DNA of 64,000 nt, from positions 62,001 to 126,000 of the forward strand of contig JAKAFP010000002.1 in NCBI GenBank assembly GCA_021825925.1. Reading direction: 5' to 3'. Every line of letters starts with the position of its first letter. The stretch's first letter is position 1. Under the pieces are notes generated by a model. It was not told the DNA's origin. It searched no databases and saw only the letters and a program-made list of their open reading frames with translations. A program made the translations under genes and the position numbers. Positions 9,026 to 17,719 of the stretch are shown piece by piece. This stretch comes from Chloroflexota bacterium (GTDB lineage: Bacteria; Chloroflexota; Anaerolineae; Anaerolineales; Anaerolineaceae).

Positions 9026-10042
9026 ATGTCAAAACCAGTCCTTACTTTTTTTTGTGAACTTGAGTCAGAACCTTTATCAGAGCTTTTTACTGGAAACAAA
9101 CTAATTAATCTTTTGACCAAACTGGATGCCAATCTCAGTCTGGGGTTGCTGGACCTTTCTGCGGGGCGCGCTGAAGTAGTCAAGAAACTCAATAAAGCAA
9201 AAATTCCGGTTACGGCTTGGCTGCTGCTGGAAAAAGACCAGGGCTATTGGACCAGTCTGGATACCATCGAAGAAACGGCCATCCAATACAACATGTTCAA
9301 AGCTTGGAAATCCAAGTACAAACTGGAGTTTGCCGCGGTGGGGCTGGATATTGAGCCAAAACTTCATACCGTGTCGGAACTTGGCAGGAATCCGTGGAAC
9401 CAGGCTGGCGATTTGGCCAAACGATATCTATCCAATCAACGCTATACAGAAAACCTGGCTGCCGCCAGGTCCCTGATACAAGGGATTCGAGCTGACGGAT
9501 TTGCCGTAGAGACTTATCAGTTCCCTACGGTTGTGGATGAACGACAGGCAAGATCCAACGTCCTTGCAAAAACCCTCGGAATTCCAGCACTATCCGCAGA
9601 TCGTGAAGTTTTGATGTTGTATTCGAGCTTTTTCCCGGCTTATCAGGATTCAATTCTCTGGAGCTACGCGAGGCAGTGCCAGGCAGTCGGCGTTGGCAGC
9701 ACAGGCGGCGGGGTTGAAATTGAAGGCGTTCCACCCCTCAAGACCATGCGCTGGATTGATCTGAAACGCGACCTGCTGTTGGCCAGTAAAGCCGTGGATA
9801 ATATTTACATCTTTAGCCTGGAAGGCTGCGTCAGCAATAATTTTATGGACCGTCTGCTTGATCTGGATTGGAGCACGGAAGTCATTCCCCCGGAACGGTC
9901 CGCCATGGGTATCTCGCTGGTTCGCAAGATCGGTCAGGGTGTGTTGTGGACCTTGTCGCATCCGCTTGAAGTTGCGATTGGCGTTATTGTTGGTAACAGT
10001 TTTATGAGGTTTTTGAGGAAGATTTTTACAAAAAACAAGTAA
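9026..10042 (+). CDS. Unknown protein, TIM-barrel-like, with C-terminal membrane segment
   Basis: 338 residues that I do not recognise as a named family. The alternation of hydrophobic strands followed by charged ends (SLGLLDLS, VTAWLLLE, FAAVGLDIEP with Asp108/Glu110, YIFSLEGC with Glu266) is what a glycosidase-like TIM barrel looks like. Two acidic residues at strand ends could be catalytic. Residues about 304-326 form a hydrophobic segment followed by a basic tail, suggesting a membrane anchor with the domain in the cytoplasm, since no signal peptide is present. It begins two bases after the GH51 stop, so it is surely co-transcribed and probably linked to the same sugar pathway. Confidence 0.6.
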   Translation: MSKPVLTFFCELESEPLSELFTGNKLINLLTKLDANLSLGLLDLSAGRAEVVKKLNKAKIPVTAWLLLEKDQGYWTSLDTIEETAIQYNMFKAWKSKYKLEFAAVGLDIEPKLHTVSELGRNPWNQAGDLAKRYLSNQRYTENLAAARSLIQGIRADGFAVETYQFPTVVDERQARSNVLAKTLGIPALSADREVLMLYSSFFPAYQDSILWSYARQCQAVGVGSTGGGVEIEGVPPLKTMRWIDLKRDLLLASKAVDNIYIFSLEGCVSNNFMDRLLDLDWSTEVIPPERSAMGISLVRKIGQGVLWTLSHPLEVAIGVIVGNSFMRFLRKIFTKNK

Positions 10043-10070
10043 ACGATACGGATTTATATTTATTTAAGTT

Positions 10071-10141
10071 CAACCTTGACAAGGAACCCCTCTCGCCGTG
10101 AACGGCTCGGGGGCGCGAAGATCGCGACCTTGTCAAGGTTG
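10071..10141. repeat. Multi-branched inverted-repeat element
   Basis: A perfect 14-bp outer stem (10071-10084 with 10128-10141; arm sequence CAACCTTGACAAGG) encloses two further hairpins. The first is at 10087-10113 (CCCC/GGGG with GCCG/CGGC) and the second at 10114-10126 (CGCGA-AGA-TCGCG). Folded, this gives a three-way junction. It lies between the convergent genes ending at 10042 and 10181 and is followed by CTTTTT. It may be a bidirectional terminator, a REP-like mobile palindrome or a small structured RNA. No second copy was seen in the window. Confidence 0.75.
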
Positions 10142-10146
10142 GCTTT

Positions 10147-10177
10147 TTAACAAATTGCCCCAAAAAGGATTTGTTAA
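10147..10177. terminator. Inverted repeat beside gene ends, possible terminator
   Basis: TTAACAAAT (10147-10155) pairs perfectly with ATTTGTTAA (10169-10177) around a 13-base loop. It lies four bases beyond the stop of the minus-strand gene at 10181. The stem is AT-rich and weak and lacks a clean T run, so the termination role is uncertain. Confidence 0.4.
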
Positions 10178-10180
10178 CAA

Positions 10181-10525
10181 TTATTTTTTCTGTCTGTATA
10201 GATCCAGGGTTTCGACAGCGTGGCGCAAATGGGGAATGACGATGCTGCCACCCACTACCAGGGCAACATTGAATGCATCGTAGAGTTCTGCATCTGTCCA
10301 GCCTGCGTCCACACAGGTAAGGATATGGTAATCAATGCAGTCGTTGCAGCGCAGCACCATGGAGGCGACCAATCCCAGTAATTCCTTGGTTTTCGGATCA
10401 AGCGCGCCTTCTTCATAGGCTTTGGTATCCAGGTTAAAAAAGCGTTTAATGCCAAGATGCTCGATGTCGAGAATCCTGGCATTCATTTTTTCGCGATAAG
10501 CCTGAAAATCGTCAATCCGATCCAT
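10181..10525 (-). CDS. AhpD-like carboxymuconolactone decarboxylase family protein
   Basis: 114 residues, all alpha. It carries the AhpD redox signature exactly: Glu48, then eleven residues, Cys60-Asn-Asp-Cys63, three residues, His67. In AhpD this site uses the Cys pair to reduce peroxiredoxin or hydroperoxides; many relatives are simply called CMD-family. It starts four bases after the tal-pgi stop and is the last gene of the pentose-phosphate operon, so it may protect or tune redox state during sugar metabolism. That role is inferred from position. The true substrate is unknown. Confidence 0.85.
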   Translation of the reverse strand: MDRIDDFQAYREKMNARILDIEHLGIKRFFNLDTKAYEEGALDPKTKELLGLVASMVLRCNDCIDYHILTCVDAGWTDAELYDAFNVALVVGGSIVIPHLRHAVETLDLYRQKK

Positions 10526-10529
10526 TATC

Positions 10530-13292
10530 TTAGAGGTCCTTCAGAGACGGTTTAGGCAGATGAATACGCAGCAGGCGGCGTCCGCGAGCTTCGAGCGCCT
10601 GGTAATCGCCCAACGCCTGAGCCATGGCCATGGTGCCAAATGTTAATCCCTCATTCGGGATATCCATATCTACTGCGGATTCTGAAGTGAATTCAATGAA
10701 AACGCCGATGTCCGGTCCACCCTTGTGAAGCTGGCCGGTGGAGTGCAAGAAACGCGGCCCAAAACCCAGGGTGACCGCATTGGCATGAGAATCGAGAATC
10801 CGACGGCGGAGGGATTGCAGATCAGCTTCCATCTCGGGTGTACGAGGCAGGAAAGCATTGATCGCCACGTAATCTCCCTTGTGGACAAATTTCTTCAAGA
10901 AGGTGTCAATCACCTCCTGAATGGTTAGTGCTTTCTTCCAATCAAAAATTTGATTGGAGTACACTTCACCGGTTCCAAGCTTTACCACAGGGGTTCCGAA
11001 ATCCAGTTTTCCAGTTTCCTTGAAAGCAGCGATGCCATTCATGGTGCGAGTTTTGGCGTCCTGTACATCCGGTTGATCGAACGAGTTTACGCCAAGGATC
11101 GAGCAAGCAACTGCAGTCGCGACTTCCCACAAATAGAATTGTGCTCCCAAATCCATGGAAGAATTGACCTTCATGACCAGTAGCGGCTGGTTGGCGGCGC
11201 GCAGTTCTTTGCGGAACGTGTTTTCTGCGGCATTGCTGCCAAAGTAGATGAACAACCGATCCTTACCGTATTGAGAAACAGGCAGGTTGGGCTCAGTGGC
11301 TACGGGGACGATCCCCCGACCTTCCTTGCCGCTGCTTTCGGCCACCAATTGTTCGAACCAGTTGCCAAAGGCAAACCAGTTGGAATCGGTCACCACTGTG
11401 AGTTTATCGAGTCCGTCAAAAGCAGCTTCGGCCATCAATGCACCCAAAACCACTCCCGGGTTGGAAAAGATGCTGTTCTCGGGTTGGCATTGTTTTGCCA
11501 GTGCCTGTGTTTTCTTCAAGAATTCTTTGACATCAATTCCCAACAAGGCAGCTGGAACGAGACCAAAGGCCGTTAAAGCTGAGTTTCTGCCACCGACCTG
11601 TGGATTGGCATTGATCACCTTGAAGAATTTTCGTTCGCGGGCAAGAACGTCCAGCTTTGTCCCCGGATCTGTGATGGCAAGGAAGTGTTCCCCGGTTTTA
11701 TCGCCAAATTTCTTTGAGACTTCATCCCAAAAATATTGGAAGAAAGCATTGATCTCGCCGGTGGTGCCTGATTTGCTGGCTACAATGTAAAGCGTTTTTT
11801 CAAGTGGAGACCGCTGGCGGGCTAGCAGTACTTCATCAGGGTTGGTGGAATCCAACACACTCAGATCTAGCCCAAGGTTTCCCTTGAACTCAGTCAGTCC
11901 GTTGATCAATCTCAAGACCTCAGGTGCAAGGGATGAACCGCCCATGCCCAAAAGCAGTGCATGGGTGAATCCTGCCTTGCGGCATTCAGTCAGCAATGTT
12001 TCCAGTTGAGGCAGCAGAGATTCAGAATCCCAGGGGGCGCTCAACCAGTCCATGCGGATGCGAATTTCGTCCTGGCCTTTGACATCTTTCGTCCATAAAA
12101 CTGGATCGTGAGCGTACATTCGTTTCACAAAATCGAGCTTTTCGAGTTTTTCAAGTCGTTTATTGACAGAAGCTGTTTCTTTTTCGATGCCGGTGACTTG
12201 TTCAAGTCTTCGGTTTTCAACACTGGTTAAAAGTGAAGTGAAGGCATCGGCAAACGATTTCACGCCTTCATCCTCAAGTTCTTGTGTCACAACGGCCATC
12301 GAGATGCCCAACTTTTCCAATTTGGATAATGACTCTTTATTGGCAGCAAGGTCTGTGTCAATGGTCACTTTGGCCTTGCCGTGATCACCAAACGCAGTCA
12401 GCGTCGCGGGCGGGACAGTATTCACGGTATCGTCGCCGATCAATTCTTCGATATAGATGACATCGCGGTAATTGGGGTTTTTCGTGCTGGTTGAAGCCCA
12501 TAACGGACGCTGTCTCTGCGCGCCTTTTTTTTGTAATTGAGCGAACCGTTCGGTTGAAAATTCTTTGATAAAAAGTTCATAAGCCAGTTTGGCATTGGCG
12601 ATGGCTGCTTTACCGAGAAGAGCTGCGCCTTCGACGGGATATTTTTTGGCGATCCTATCGTCCACTTTGGTATCCACGCGGGAGACGAAGAATGAAGCCA
12701 CTGAAGCAATGGATTCTATGCTCAAGCCCTTCTTTGCGCGGTCTTCGAGTCCGGAGAGGAATGCATTTATGACCGCCTGATAACGATCCAGTGAGAAGAT
12801 CAAGGTCACATTGACGTTGATTCCCTCGGCGATGGTTTCACGGATGGCGGGCAATCCCTCAAGGGTGGCAGGGATCTTGATCATCAGGTTGGGTCGGTTC
12901 ACTTTTTGCCACAAACGCTTGGCTTCCCTGATGGTGGCTTGGGTATCACGTGCCAAATATGGACTGACCTCAAGGCTGACGTAACCATCTTTGTGGGCTG
13001 TGCTTTGATAAAGTGGCGCGAACAAATCCGCTGCATCTTGAATATCCTTGACGGCCAATTCCCAGAAAATCTCCTCGGCATTCAAACCTGACCACGCCAG
13101 GGGTTGAAGTGCCGCGTCATAATCTGTAGATTTTGCGATCGCGTTATTAAAAATACTGGGATTTGAAGTTACCCCTTTGATTTCTCCTCGTTCGATCATG
13201 CCTTTTAATGCACCATTATCGAGCAAAGAACGTTGAATATTGTCATACCAGAGGGATTGTCCCAATTTATGCAGAGCGTCAATATTGTTCAC
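10530..13292 (-). CDS. Bifunctional transaldolase/glucose-6-phosphate isomerase
   Basis: 920 residues, a fusion. Residues 1 to about 370 are transaldolase: TSNPSIF near residue 42 and the Schiff-base lysine in LMIKIPATLEG (Lys139). About 390-920 is phosphoglucose isomerase, with VASKSGTTGEINAF (sugar-phosphate SIS site) and GGRNSALTAFGLVP. The protein would move dihydroxyacetone units between sugar phosphates and then interconvert glucose-6-P and fructose-6-P, joining the non-oxidative pentose-phosphate pathway to glycolysis. Such Tal-Pgi fusions are known in several phyla. It lies in a minus-strand operon after tkt and rpiB and before an AhpD-like gene. No frameshift or missing active-site residue was noticed. 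Confidence 0.93.
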   Translation of the reverse strand: MNNIDALHKLGQSLWYDNIQRSLLDNGALKGMIERGEIKGVTSNPSIFNNAIAKSTDYDAALQPLAWSGLNAEEIFWELAVKDIQDAADLFAPLYQSTAHKDGYVSLEVSPYLARDTQATIREAKRLWQKVNRPNLMIKIPATLEGLPAIRETIAEGINVNVTLIFSLDRYQAVINAFLSGLEDRAKKGLSIESIASVASFFVSRVDTKVDDRIAKKYPVEGAALLGKAAIANAKLAYELFIKEFSTERFAQLQKKGAQRQRPLWASTSTKNPNYRDVIYIEELIGDDTVNTVPPATLTAFGDHGKAKVTIDTDLAANKESLSKLEKLGISMAVVTQELEDEGVKSFADAFTSLLTSVENRRLEQVTGIEKETASVNKRLEKLEKLDFVKRMYAHDPVLWTKDVKGQDEIRIRMDWLSAPWDSESLLPQLETLLTECRKAGFTHALLLGMGGSSLAPEVLRLINGLTEFKGNLGLDLSVLDSTNPDEVLLARQRSPLEKTLYIVASKSGTTGEINAFFQYFWDEVSKKFGDKTGEHFLAITDPGTKLDVLARERKFFKVINANPQVGGRNSALTAFGLVPAALLGIDVKEFLKKTQALAKQCQPENSIFSNPGVVLGALMAEAAFDGLDKLTVVTDSNWFAFGNWFEQLVAESSGKEGRGIVPVATEPNLPVSQYGKDRLFIYFGSNAAENTFRKELRAANQPLLVMKVNSSMDLGAQFYLWEVATAVACSILGVNSFDQPDVQDAKTRTMNGIAAFKETGKLDFGTPVVKLGTGEVYSNQIFDWKKALTIQEVIDTFLKKFVHKGDYVAINAFLPRTPEMEADLQSLRRRILDSHANAVTLGFGPRFLHSTGQLHKGGPDIGVFIEFTSESAVDMDIPNEGLTFGTMAMAQALGDYQALEARGRRLLRIHLPKPSLKDL

Positions 13293-13330
13293 TATTTCAC
13301 CTGATTCCTTAACTTCTCAGTAATAAATAA

Positions 13331-13786
13331 TTATTCTTTCTTTCCGTTTGCTTCCAGTTTTAAGATTTTCCCAACCCGGCGCCGATGGCGCTCCTCGGTC
13401 GAAAAACTTGCTGAAACAAACGCCTTAACCAGTTCCCTGGCAATTTCTGCCCCTATCACGCGGGCACCCAGGCACAACAAATTCATATTATCATGTTCCA
13501 CACCCTGACGGGCGGAGTAAACATCGGTGATGCTGCAGGCATAGATGCCTTTGATCTTGTTAGCAGCAATACAAGCCCCGACCCCTGAACCGCAGATGAC
13601 GACAGCCCGTTCGGCCTGACCGTTCAAAATGGCACGGCCAGCTTTTTCAGCATAATCGGGATAGTCCACCGGTTCCTGATCGTAAGTACCCAAATCCAAA
13701 ACTGAACAACCCGCTTCTTCAAGCGCGGCGATAACTTCGTCCTTTAATGGAAATCCGGCATGGTCACAGGCAACAGCAATAAGCAT
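13331..13786 (-). CDS. rpiB: Ribose-5-phosphate isomerase B
   Basis: 151 residues, the normal RpiB length. ACDHAGFPLK at the start provides the Asp-His pair, and VVICGSGVGACIAANKIKG the catalytic Cys and phosphate loop. EHDNMNLLCLGARVIG is another RpiB/LacAB signature. It interconverts ribose-5-P and ribulose-5-P. The gene starts one base after the tkt stop, and its GGAG site lies within the last tkt codons, so the two are translationally coupled. The product would feed pentoses, for example arabinose-derived xylulose-5-P partners, into the transketolase and transaldolase encoded beside it. Confidence 0.93.
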   Translation of the reverse strand: MLIAVACDHAGFPLKDEVIAALEEAGCSVLDLGTYDQEPVDYPDYAEKAGRAILNGQAERAVVICGSGVGACIAANKIKGIYACSITDVYSARQGVEHDNMNLLCLGARVIGAEIARELVKAFVSASFSTEERHRRRVGKILKLEANGKKE

Positions 13787-13787
13787 G

Positions 13788-15797
13788 TTAATTCTCCGTC
13801 TTTAAGAGTGACTTGGCAACTTCTACGACATTTTTAACGGTGAAACCGAATTTTTCCATAAGGATCGGCGCCGGTGCAGATGCGCCGTAACCGGTCATGG
13901 CAATGATCTTGCCATCAGAACCAGTATACTTCTCCCAACCCTGGGCAATACCGGTTTCCACAGCCAGACGGGCTTTGACGCCGGGGATCAAAACGCTATC
14001 CTTGTAGGCCTGGTTTGTTTTTTCGAATAATTCCCAGCTTGGGAAGGAAACGACTCTAACAGAGTGGCCGGCGGAAGCAAGTTCCTGCCCGGCTTTGACG
14101 ATCAGATCCACTTCGGAGCCTGAAGCCATTAAGATGATTTCAGGTTTACCGTTACCAAGATCAGTCAGTACATAGGCACCTTTTAAGGTTCCGCTGGCGG
14201 GTGCCATTTGGCTGCGATCCATGGTCGGCAGGTTTTGCCTCGATAAAGCCAGCAGCGTGGGACCATGTGAATTCTCCACCGCGGCACGCCAGGCCTGGGC
14301 GGTTTCGTTGGCATCCGCCGGGCGAAGGACAGTCAAATTGGGGATCGCGCGCAAGGCGGCCAGATGTTCCACAGGCTGATGGGTTGGGCCGTCTTCGCCC
14401 AGTCCAATGCTGTCGTGGGTCATGATCCAGATGGTCTGCAAATGGGTGAAGGCGCCCACACGGATGGCGCCGCGCATATAGTCGGTAAACACAAGGAAGG
14501 TTGCTCCAAATGGGAGGATACCCTTGTGATACGCGATGCCATTCACAACAGCTCCCATGCCGTGCTCACGAACGCCGAAATGCAAATACCGCCCGATCGG
14601 ATTTTCCGGTTGGAAGGCGGTGGATTCTTTGAGCCAGGTATTATTCGAAGGGGTTAGATCTGCAGAACCACCCATCAACTCCGGCAGAACCGCTGCAAGT
14701 GCGTTGAGTGTCTGACCAGAAGCGACACGTGAAGCCATTCCTTTGGCGTCTGCAGGGAATTCAGGCAGTCCTGCTTCCCAGCCCGCAGGCAACTTTCCGC
14801 TCATGCGGCGGATAAATTCCTTGCCCTCCGCAGGATAGGATTTGGTGTATTTTTCCAATGCGGTATCCCAATTTTTCTTGCTGGCGGCACCTTTTTCTCC
14901 AGCCTTGAGGAAAAACGCCTTGACATCGTCAGGAACCAAAAAACGCGGTTCTTCAGGCCAACCCAGGTTGCGCTTGGCAGCATTCAATTCATCATCACCA
15001 GGCGGTTCTCCGTGGGCTTTGGAGGTATCCTGGCGGTTGGGCATGCCGAATCCAATGTGGGTGCGGCAGACGATCAAAGACGGCCGGGGATCCAACTTGG
15101 CGGCTTGGATGGCCTTGTCAATTTCATCCACGTCATTGCCATCCGCAACGTATGAAACATGCCAACCATAGGCTTCAAACCGCTTGGCACGGTCTTCTGT
15201 AAACGATAGATCCGTGGAGCCGTCAATGCTGATGCGGTTGTCATCGTAACAATAAATGATCTTGCCCAATTTCAAATGACCACCGAGGGATGCAGCTTCG
15301 CTGGCTACACCTTCCTGCAGGTCGCCATCTGTCACAATGCCGTAAACATAATGGTCAACAATTTTCTGATCTGGTTTGTTGAATTCAGCAGCGAGATGTG
15401 CTTCAGCGATCGCCATACCAACGCCATTGGACAAACCCTGCCCCAGTGGACCGGTGGTGGTATCCACACCCGGTGTGAAACCATATTCTGGATGCCCGGG
15501 GGTGATCGAACCCCACTGGCGGAAATGTTTGAGATCATCCAATGAGACTTGATAACCAGTAAGGTGAAGCAGACTGTAAAGCAGCATGGAACCATGTCCA
15601 CCGGAAAGGATAAAACGATCACGATCAGCCCAATCGGGGTTCTGTGGATCAAACTTTAAATGTCGCGTCCAAATGGTAAAAGCAACTGCGGCTGTGCCCA
15701 TCGGCAGTCCGGGATGTCCTGAATTGGCTTGCTGAACACCGTCCGCGGATAAGAATCTTAGTGTGTTAATGGCCTTATTTTGAAAATCGTCGTTCAT
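13788..15797 (-). CDS. tkt: Transketolase
   Basis: 669 residues from the ATG behind ACGGAGGAC; a longer frame to 15860 would put that site inside the gene. Thiamine diphosphate and Mg2+ binding is shown by [16 protein letters not shown] with a conserved Asn later ([10 protein letters not shown]). The N-terminal HPGLPMGTA and the central [16 protein letters not shown] carry the usual His/Glu residues, and the C-terminal domain ends normally. It transfers two-carbon units between sugar phosphates. It is the first gene of the operon tkt-rpiB-tal/pgi-ahpD-like. A perfect 12-bp palindrome (15868-15879) upstream may be an operator. Confidence 0.95.
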   Translation of the reverse strand: MNDDFQNKAINTLRFLSADGVQQANSGHPGLPMGTAAVAFTIWTRHLKFDPQNPDWADRDRFILSGGHGSMLLYSLLHLTGYQVSLDDLKHFRQWGSITPGHPEYGFTPGVDTTTGPLGQGLSNGVGMAIAEAHLAAEFNKPDQKIVDHYVYGIVTDGDLQEGVASEAASLGGHLKLGKIIYCYDDNRISIDGSTDLSFTEDRAKRFEAYGWHVSYVADGNDVDEIDKAIQAAKLDPRPSLIVCRTHIGFGMPNRQDTSKAHGEPPGDDELNAAKRNLGWPEEPRFLVPDDVKAFFLKAGEKGAASKKNWDTALEKYTKSYPAEGKEFIRRMSGKLPAGWEAGLPEFPADAKGMASRVASGQTLNALAAVLPELMGGSADLTPSNNTWLKESTAFQPENPIGRYLHFGVREHGMGAVVNGIAYHKGILPFGATFLVFTDYMRGAIRVGAFTHLQTIWIMTHDSIGLGEDGPTHQPVEHLAALRAIPNLTVLRPADANETAQAWRAAVENSHGPTLLALSRQNLPTMDRSQMAPASGTLKGAYVLTDLGNGKPEIILMASGSEVDLIVKAGQELASAGHSVRVVSFPSWELFEKTNQAYKDSVLIPGVKARLAVETGIAQGWEKYTGSDGKIIAMTGYGASAPAPILMEKFGFTVKNVVEVAKSLLKTEN

Positions 15798-15867
15798 GCT
15801 GTCCTCCGTAAAAATATCGGTAATTTTACCACCTGCAACTTGATAATTTGTAAAAAGCACTAAATTT

Positions 15868-15879
15868 TTGTCTAGACAA
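15868..15879. promoter_or_regulatory. Perfect palindrome TTGTCTAGACAA, possible operator of tkt operon
   Basis: Twelve bases that equal their own reverse complement, 71 bases upstream of the tkt start. Read on the minus strand it overlaps a possible -35 (TAGACA) with TACAAA 16 bases further. The GT..AC core is of the kind bound by GntR-type regulators. No regulator gene is adjacent, so this is only a candidate. Confidence 0.35.
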
Positions 15880-16244
15880 TCCGATTTTTAATAAAATCTT
15901 GATACTTTATCCAAATAAATGGGAGTTGAGTAAACTTCTTATCAGAAGATGATAATAAGTATTTCTCAAATCGGATCAAAGCATGCCAAAGTGAACGAAC
16001 AATTCAGCCAGTTTTTAATGATTTTTTAATTAAATACACTGTAAGTGTTATTCATGTTAAAATTTATCCGATCAAGTCGAACACTCACTCTATGCTTTAT
16101 AACTACGAAATAAATTAATCAGCTTGATCAATTATTAAATAATACCCAAAAAGATCTAACGCTTCAGTCATACCGCCATGAAAGTGAATTCCACGCAAAT
16201 CGGTCTTCGAACAAAAAAACATCTCAAAAATCTGGAGTCCATTG
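15880..16244. other. Long intergenic region before tryptophanase
   Basis: About 365 bases between the tkt promoter area and tnaA, AT-rich. An imperfect dyad at 15934-15960 (ACTTcTTATCA, five bases, TGATAAtAAGT) overlaps a weak TTGAGT/GATAAT promoter-like pair. Short frames at 16054 (19 codons) and 16178 (29 codons, overlapping the tnaA start) have no Trp codon, so no TnaC-type leader peptide is visible. Nothing else stands out. Confidence 0.5.
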
Positions 16245-17624
16245 ATGACATTAAAATACCTGCCTGAACCATTTCGTATAAAAGTTGTCGAACCGATCCG
16301 GCTCATTCCATTTGAAGAACGCAAAAAAGCCCTTCAAAACAGCGGCTACAACATTTTTGCGCTTAAAGCAAAACACGTTTTTATTGATCTGCTGACCGAT
16401 TCAGGTACGGGCGCCATGAGTTCCCATCAATGGGCGGCGATCATGGAAGGTGATGAATCGTATGCCGGAGCCAATTCCTATTTACGACTGGCTGACGCGG
16501 TTGAGAAAGTATTCGGATTTCATCTTTTTGTCCCGACGCACCAGGGCCGGGCTTCTGAAAACATCTTGAGCGCCATTCTAGTGAAACCTGGCGATTTTGT
16601 CCCTTCGAACATGCACTTTGATACCACGGATGCCAACATTCGCGCACGGGGAGGCAGGCCAACCAATTTGGTGATTGATGATGCCTTTGACCCAAAGAAT
16701 CACCACCCCTTCAAAGGCAACATGGATCTCGCAAAACTCAAGGCTTTCATTCTTGAAACCGGCGTTGAGAAGATCCCCCTCGGAATGATCACCGTAACCA
16801 ACAATGCCGGAGGTGGTCAGCCCGTTTCAATGGAAAACATTCGAGCAGTTGCTGACTTATACCATTCCTTTGGAATTCCTTTTTACATTGATGCTGCCCG
16901 ATATGCCGAAAATTGCTACTTCATAAAATTGCGTGAACCGGGTTATCAAGACAAATCCACCTTGGAAATTGCCAGAGAGATGTTCTCGTATGCCAACGGT
17001 TTTTGTATGAGCGCCAAAAAAGACGCCATTGTCAACATTGGTGGTTTGCTTGCAACAAAAGATGACAAGACTTTTCAAAAAATCAAGAATGAACTCATCT
17101 TGCGTGAAGGGTTCCCCACGTACGGCGGCTTGGCCGGCCGCGACCTGGATGCTCTGGCTGTCGGCCTTTACGAAGGTCTTGATGAAGATTATCTACAGTA
17201 CAGAATTAACCAAACTGCCTATCTGGCATCCAGACTGATGGATGCAGGCATCCCCATCATCGAACCGCCCGGTGGACATGCCATTTTTATTGATGCCGGC
17301 ACATTATTGCCTCACATCCCGCACCATGAATTTCCGGGTCAATCGTTGACCAACGAGCTATACCTTGCGGGTGGAATCCGTGGCTGTGAAATCGGTTCAG
17401 TGATGTTTGCTGTTCCCAACCCTGCTACCGGCGAGATCATCTACCCCAAACTGGAAATGGTACGGTTGGCCATTCCACGGCGGGTGTATACACAATCCCA
17501 TTTTGATTATGTTGCCGATACGATCATCGAAATTGCCAAGAAGGCAGATACCTTGAGGGGATACAAGATCACTTACGCCCCTGAGTTGCTCAGGCATTTT
17601 ACTGCACGGTTTGAACCCTTATAG
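16245..17624 (+). CDS. tnaA: Tryptophanase (tryptophan indole-lyase)
   Basis: 459 residues from the ATG with GGAG eight bases upstream. It belongs to the beta-eliminating lyases; PLP is expected on Lys259 in MSAKKDA. The sequence is intermediate overall, but three positions that separate tryptophanase from tyrosine phenol-lyase all point to tryptophanase. They are Asp126 in HFDTT (Thr in TPL), Ile383 in CEIGS (Arg in TPL, which reads the tyrosine hydroxyl) and His451 in LRHFTAR (Phe in TPL). The enzyme would split tryptophan to indole, pyruvate and ammonia. There is no tnaB transporter or TnaC leader beside it. A strong terminator follows. Confidence 0.87.
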   Translation: MTLKYLPEPFRIKVVEPIRLIPFEERKKALQNSGYNIFALKAKHVFIDLLTDSGTGAMSSHQWAAIMEGDESYAGANSYLRLADAVEKVFGFHLFVPTHQGRASENILSAILVKPGDFVPSNMHFDTTDANIRARGGRPTNLVIDDAFDPKNHHPFKGNMDLAKLKAFILETGVEKIPLGMITVTNNAGGGQPVSMENIRAVADLYHSFGIPFYIDAARYAENCYFIKLREPGYQDKSTLEIAREMFSYANGFCMSAKKDAIVNIGGLLATKDDKTFQKIKNELILREGFPTYGGLAGRDLDALAVGLYEGLDEDYLQYRINQTAYLASRLMDAGIPIIEPPGGHAIFIDAGTLLPHIPHHEFPGQSLTNELYLAGGIRGCEIGSVMFAVPNPATGEIIYPKLEMVRLAIPRRVYTQSHFDYVADTIIEIAKKADTLRGYKITYAPELLRHFTARFEPL

Positions 17625-17630
17625 AAACCT

Positions 17631-17676
17631 ACAAAAAACAAAGGGCTGTCTATAATAGACAGCCTTTTGTTTTTAC
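17631..17676 (+). terminator. Intrinsic terminator of tnaA
   Basis: GGCTGTCTA (17644-17652) pairs with TAGACAGCC (17656-17664) around a TAA loop, followed by TTTTGTTTTT. The A-rich left flank can extend the stem into the T run. It begins within 20 bases of the tnaA stop. Confidence 0.92.
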
Positions 17677-17719
17677 AAGAGACTAAAGGTGAAATTAACT
17701 CAAGTATCTCGAACGCCAC

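Noticed and set aside
11287..11790. 167-codon plus-strand frame
   Set aside because: It lies opposite the tal-pgi gene, whose active-site motifs are clear; its own sequence is low in recognisable structure.
16054..16267. TnaC-like leader peptide before tnaA
   Set aside because: Short frames exist but none contains a Trp codon, the key feature of TnaC.
16245..17624. Tyrosine phenol-lyase assignment
   Set aside because: The tyrosine-reading Arg is Ile383, and Asp126 and His451 are the tryptophanase residues.
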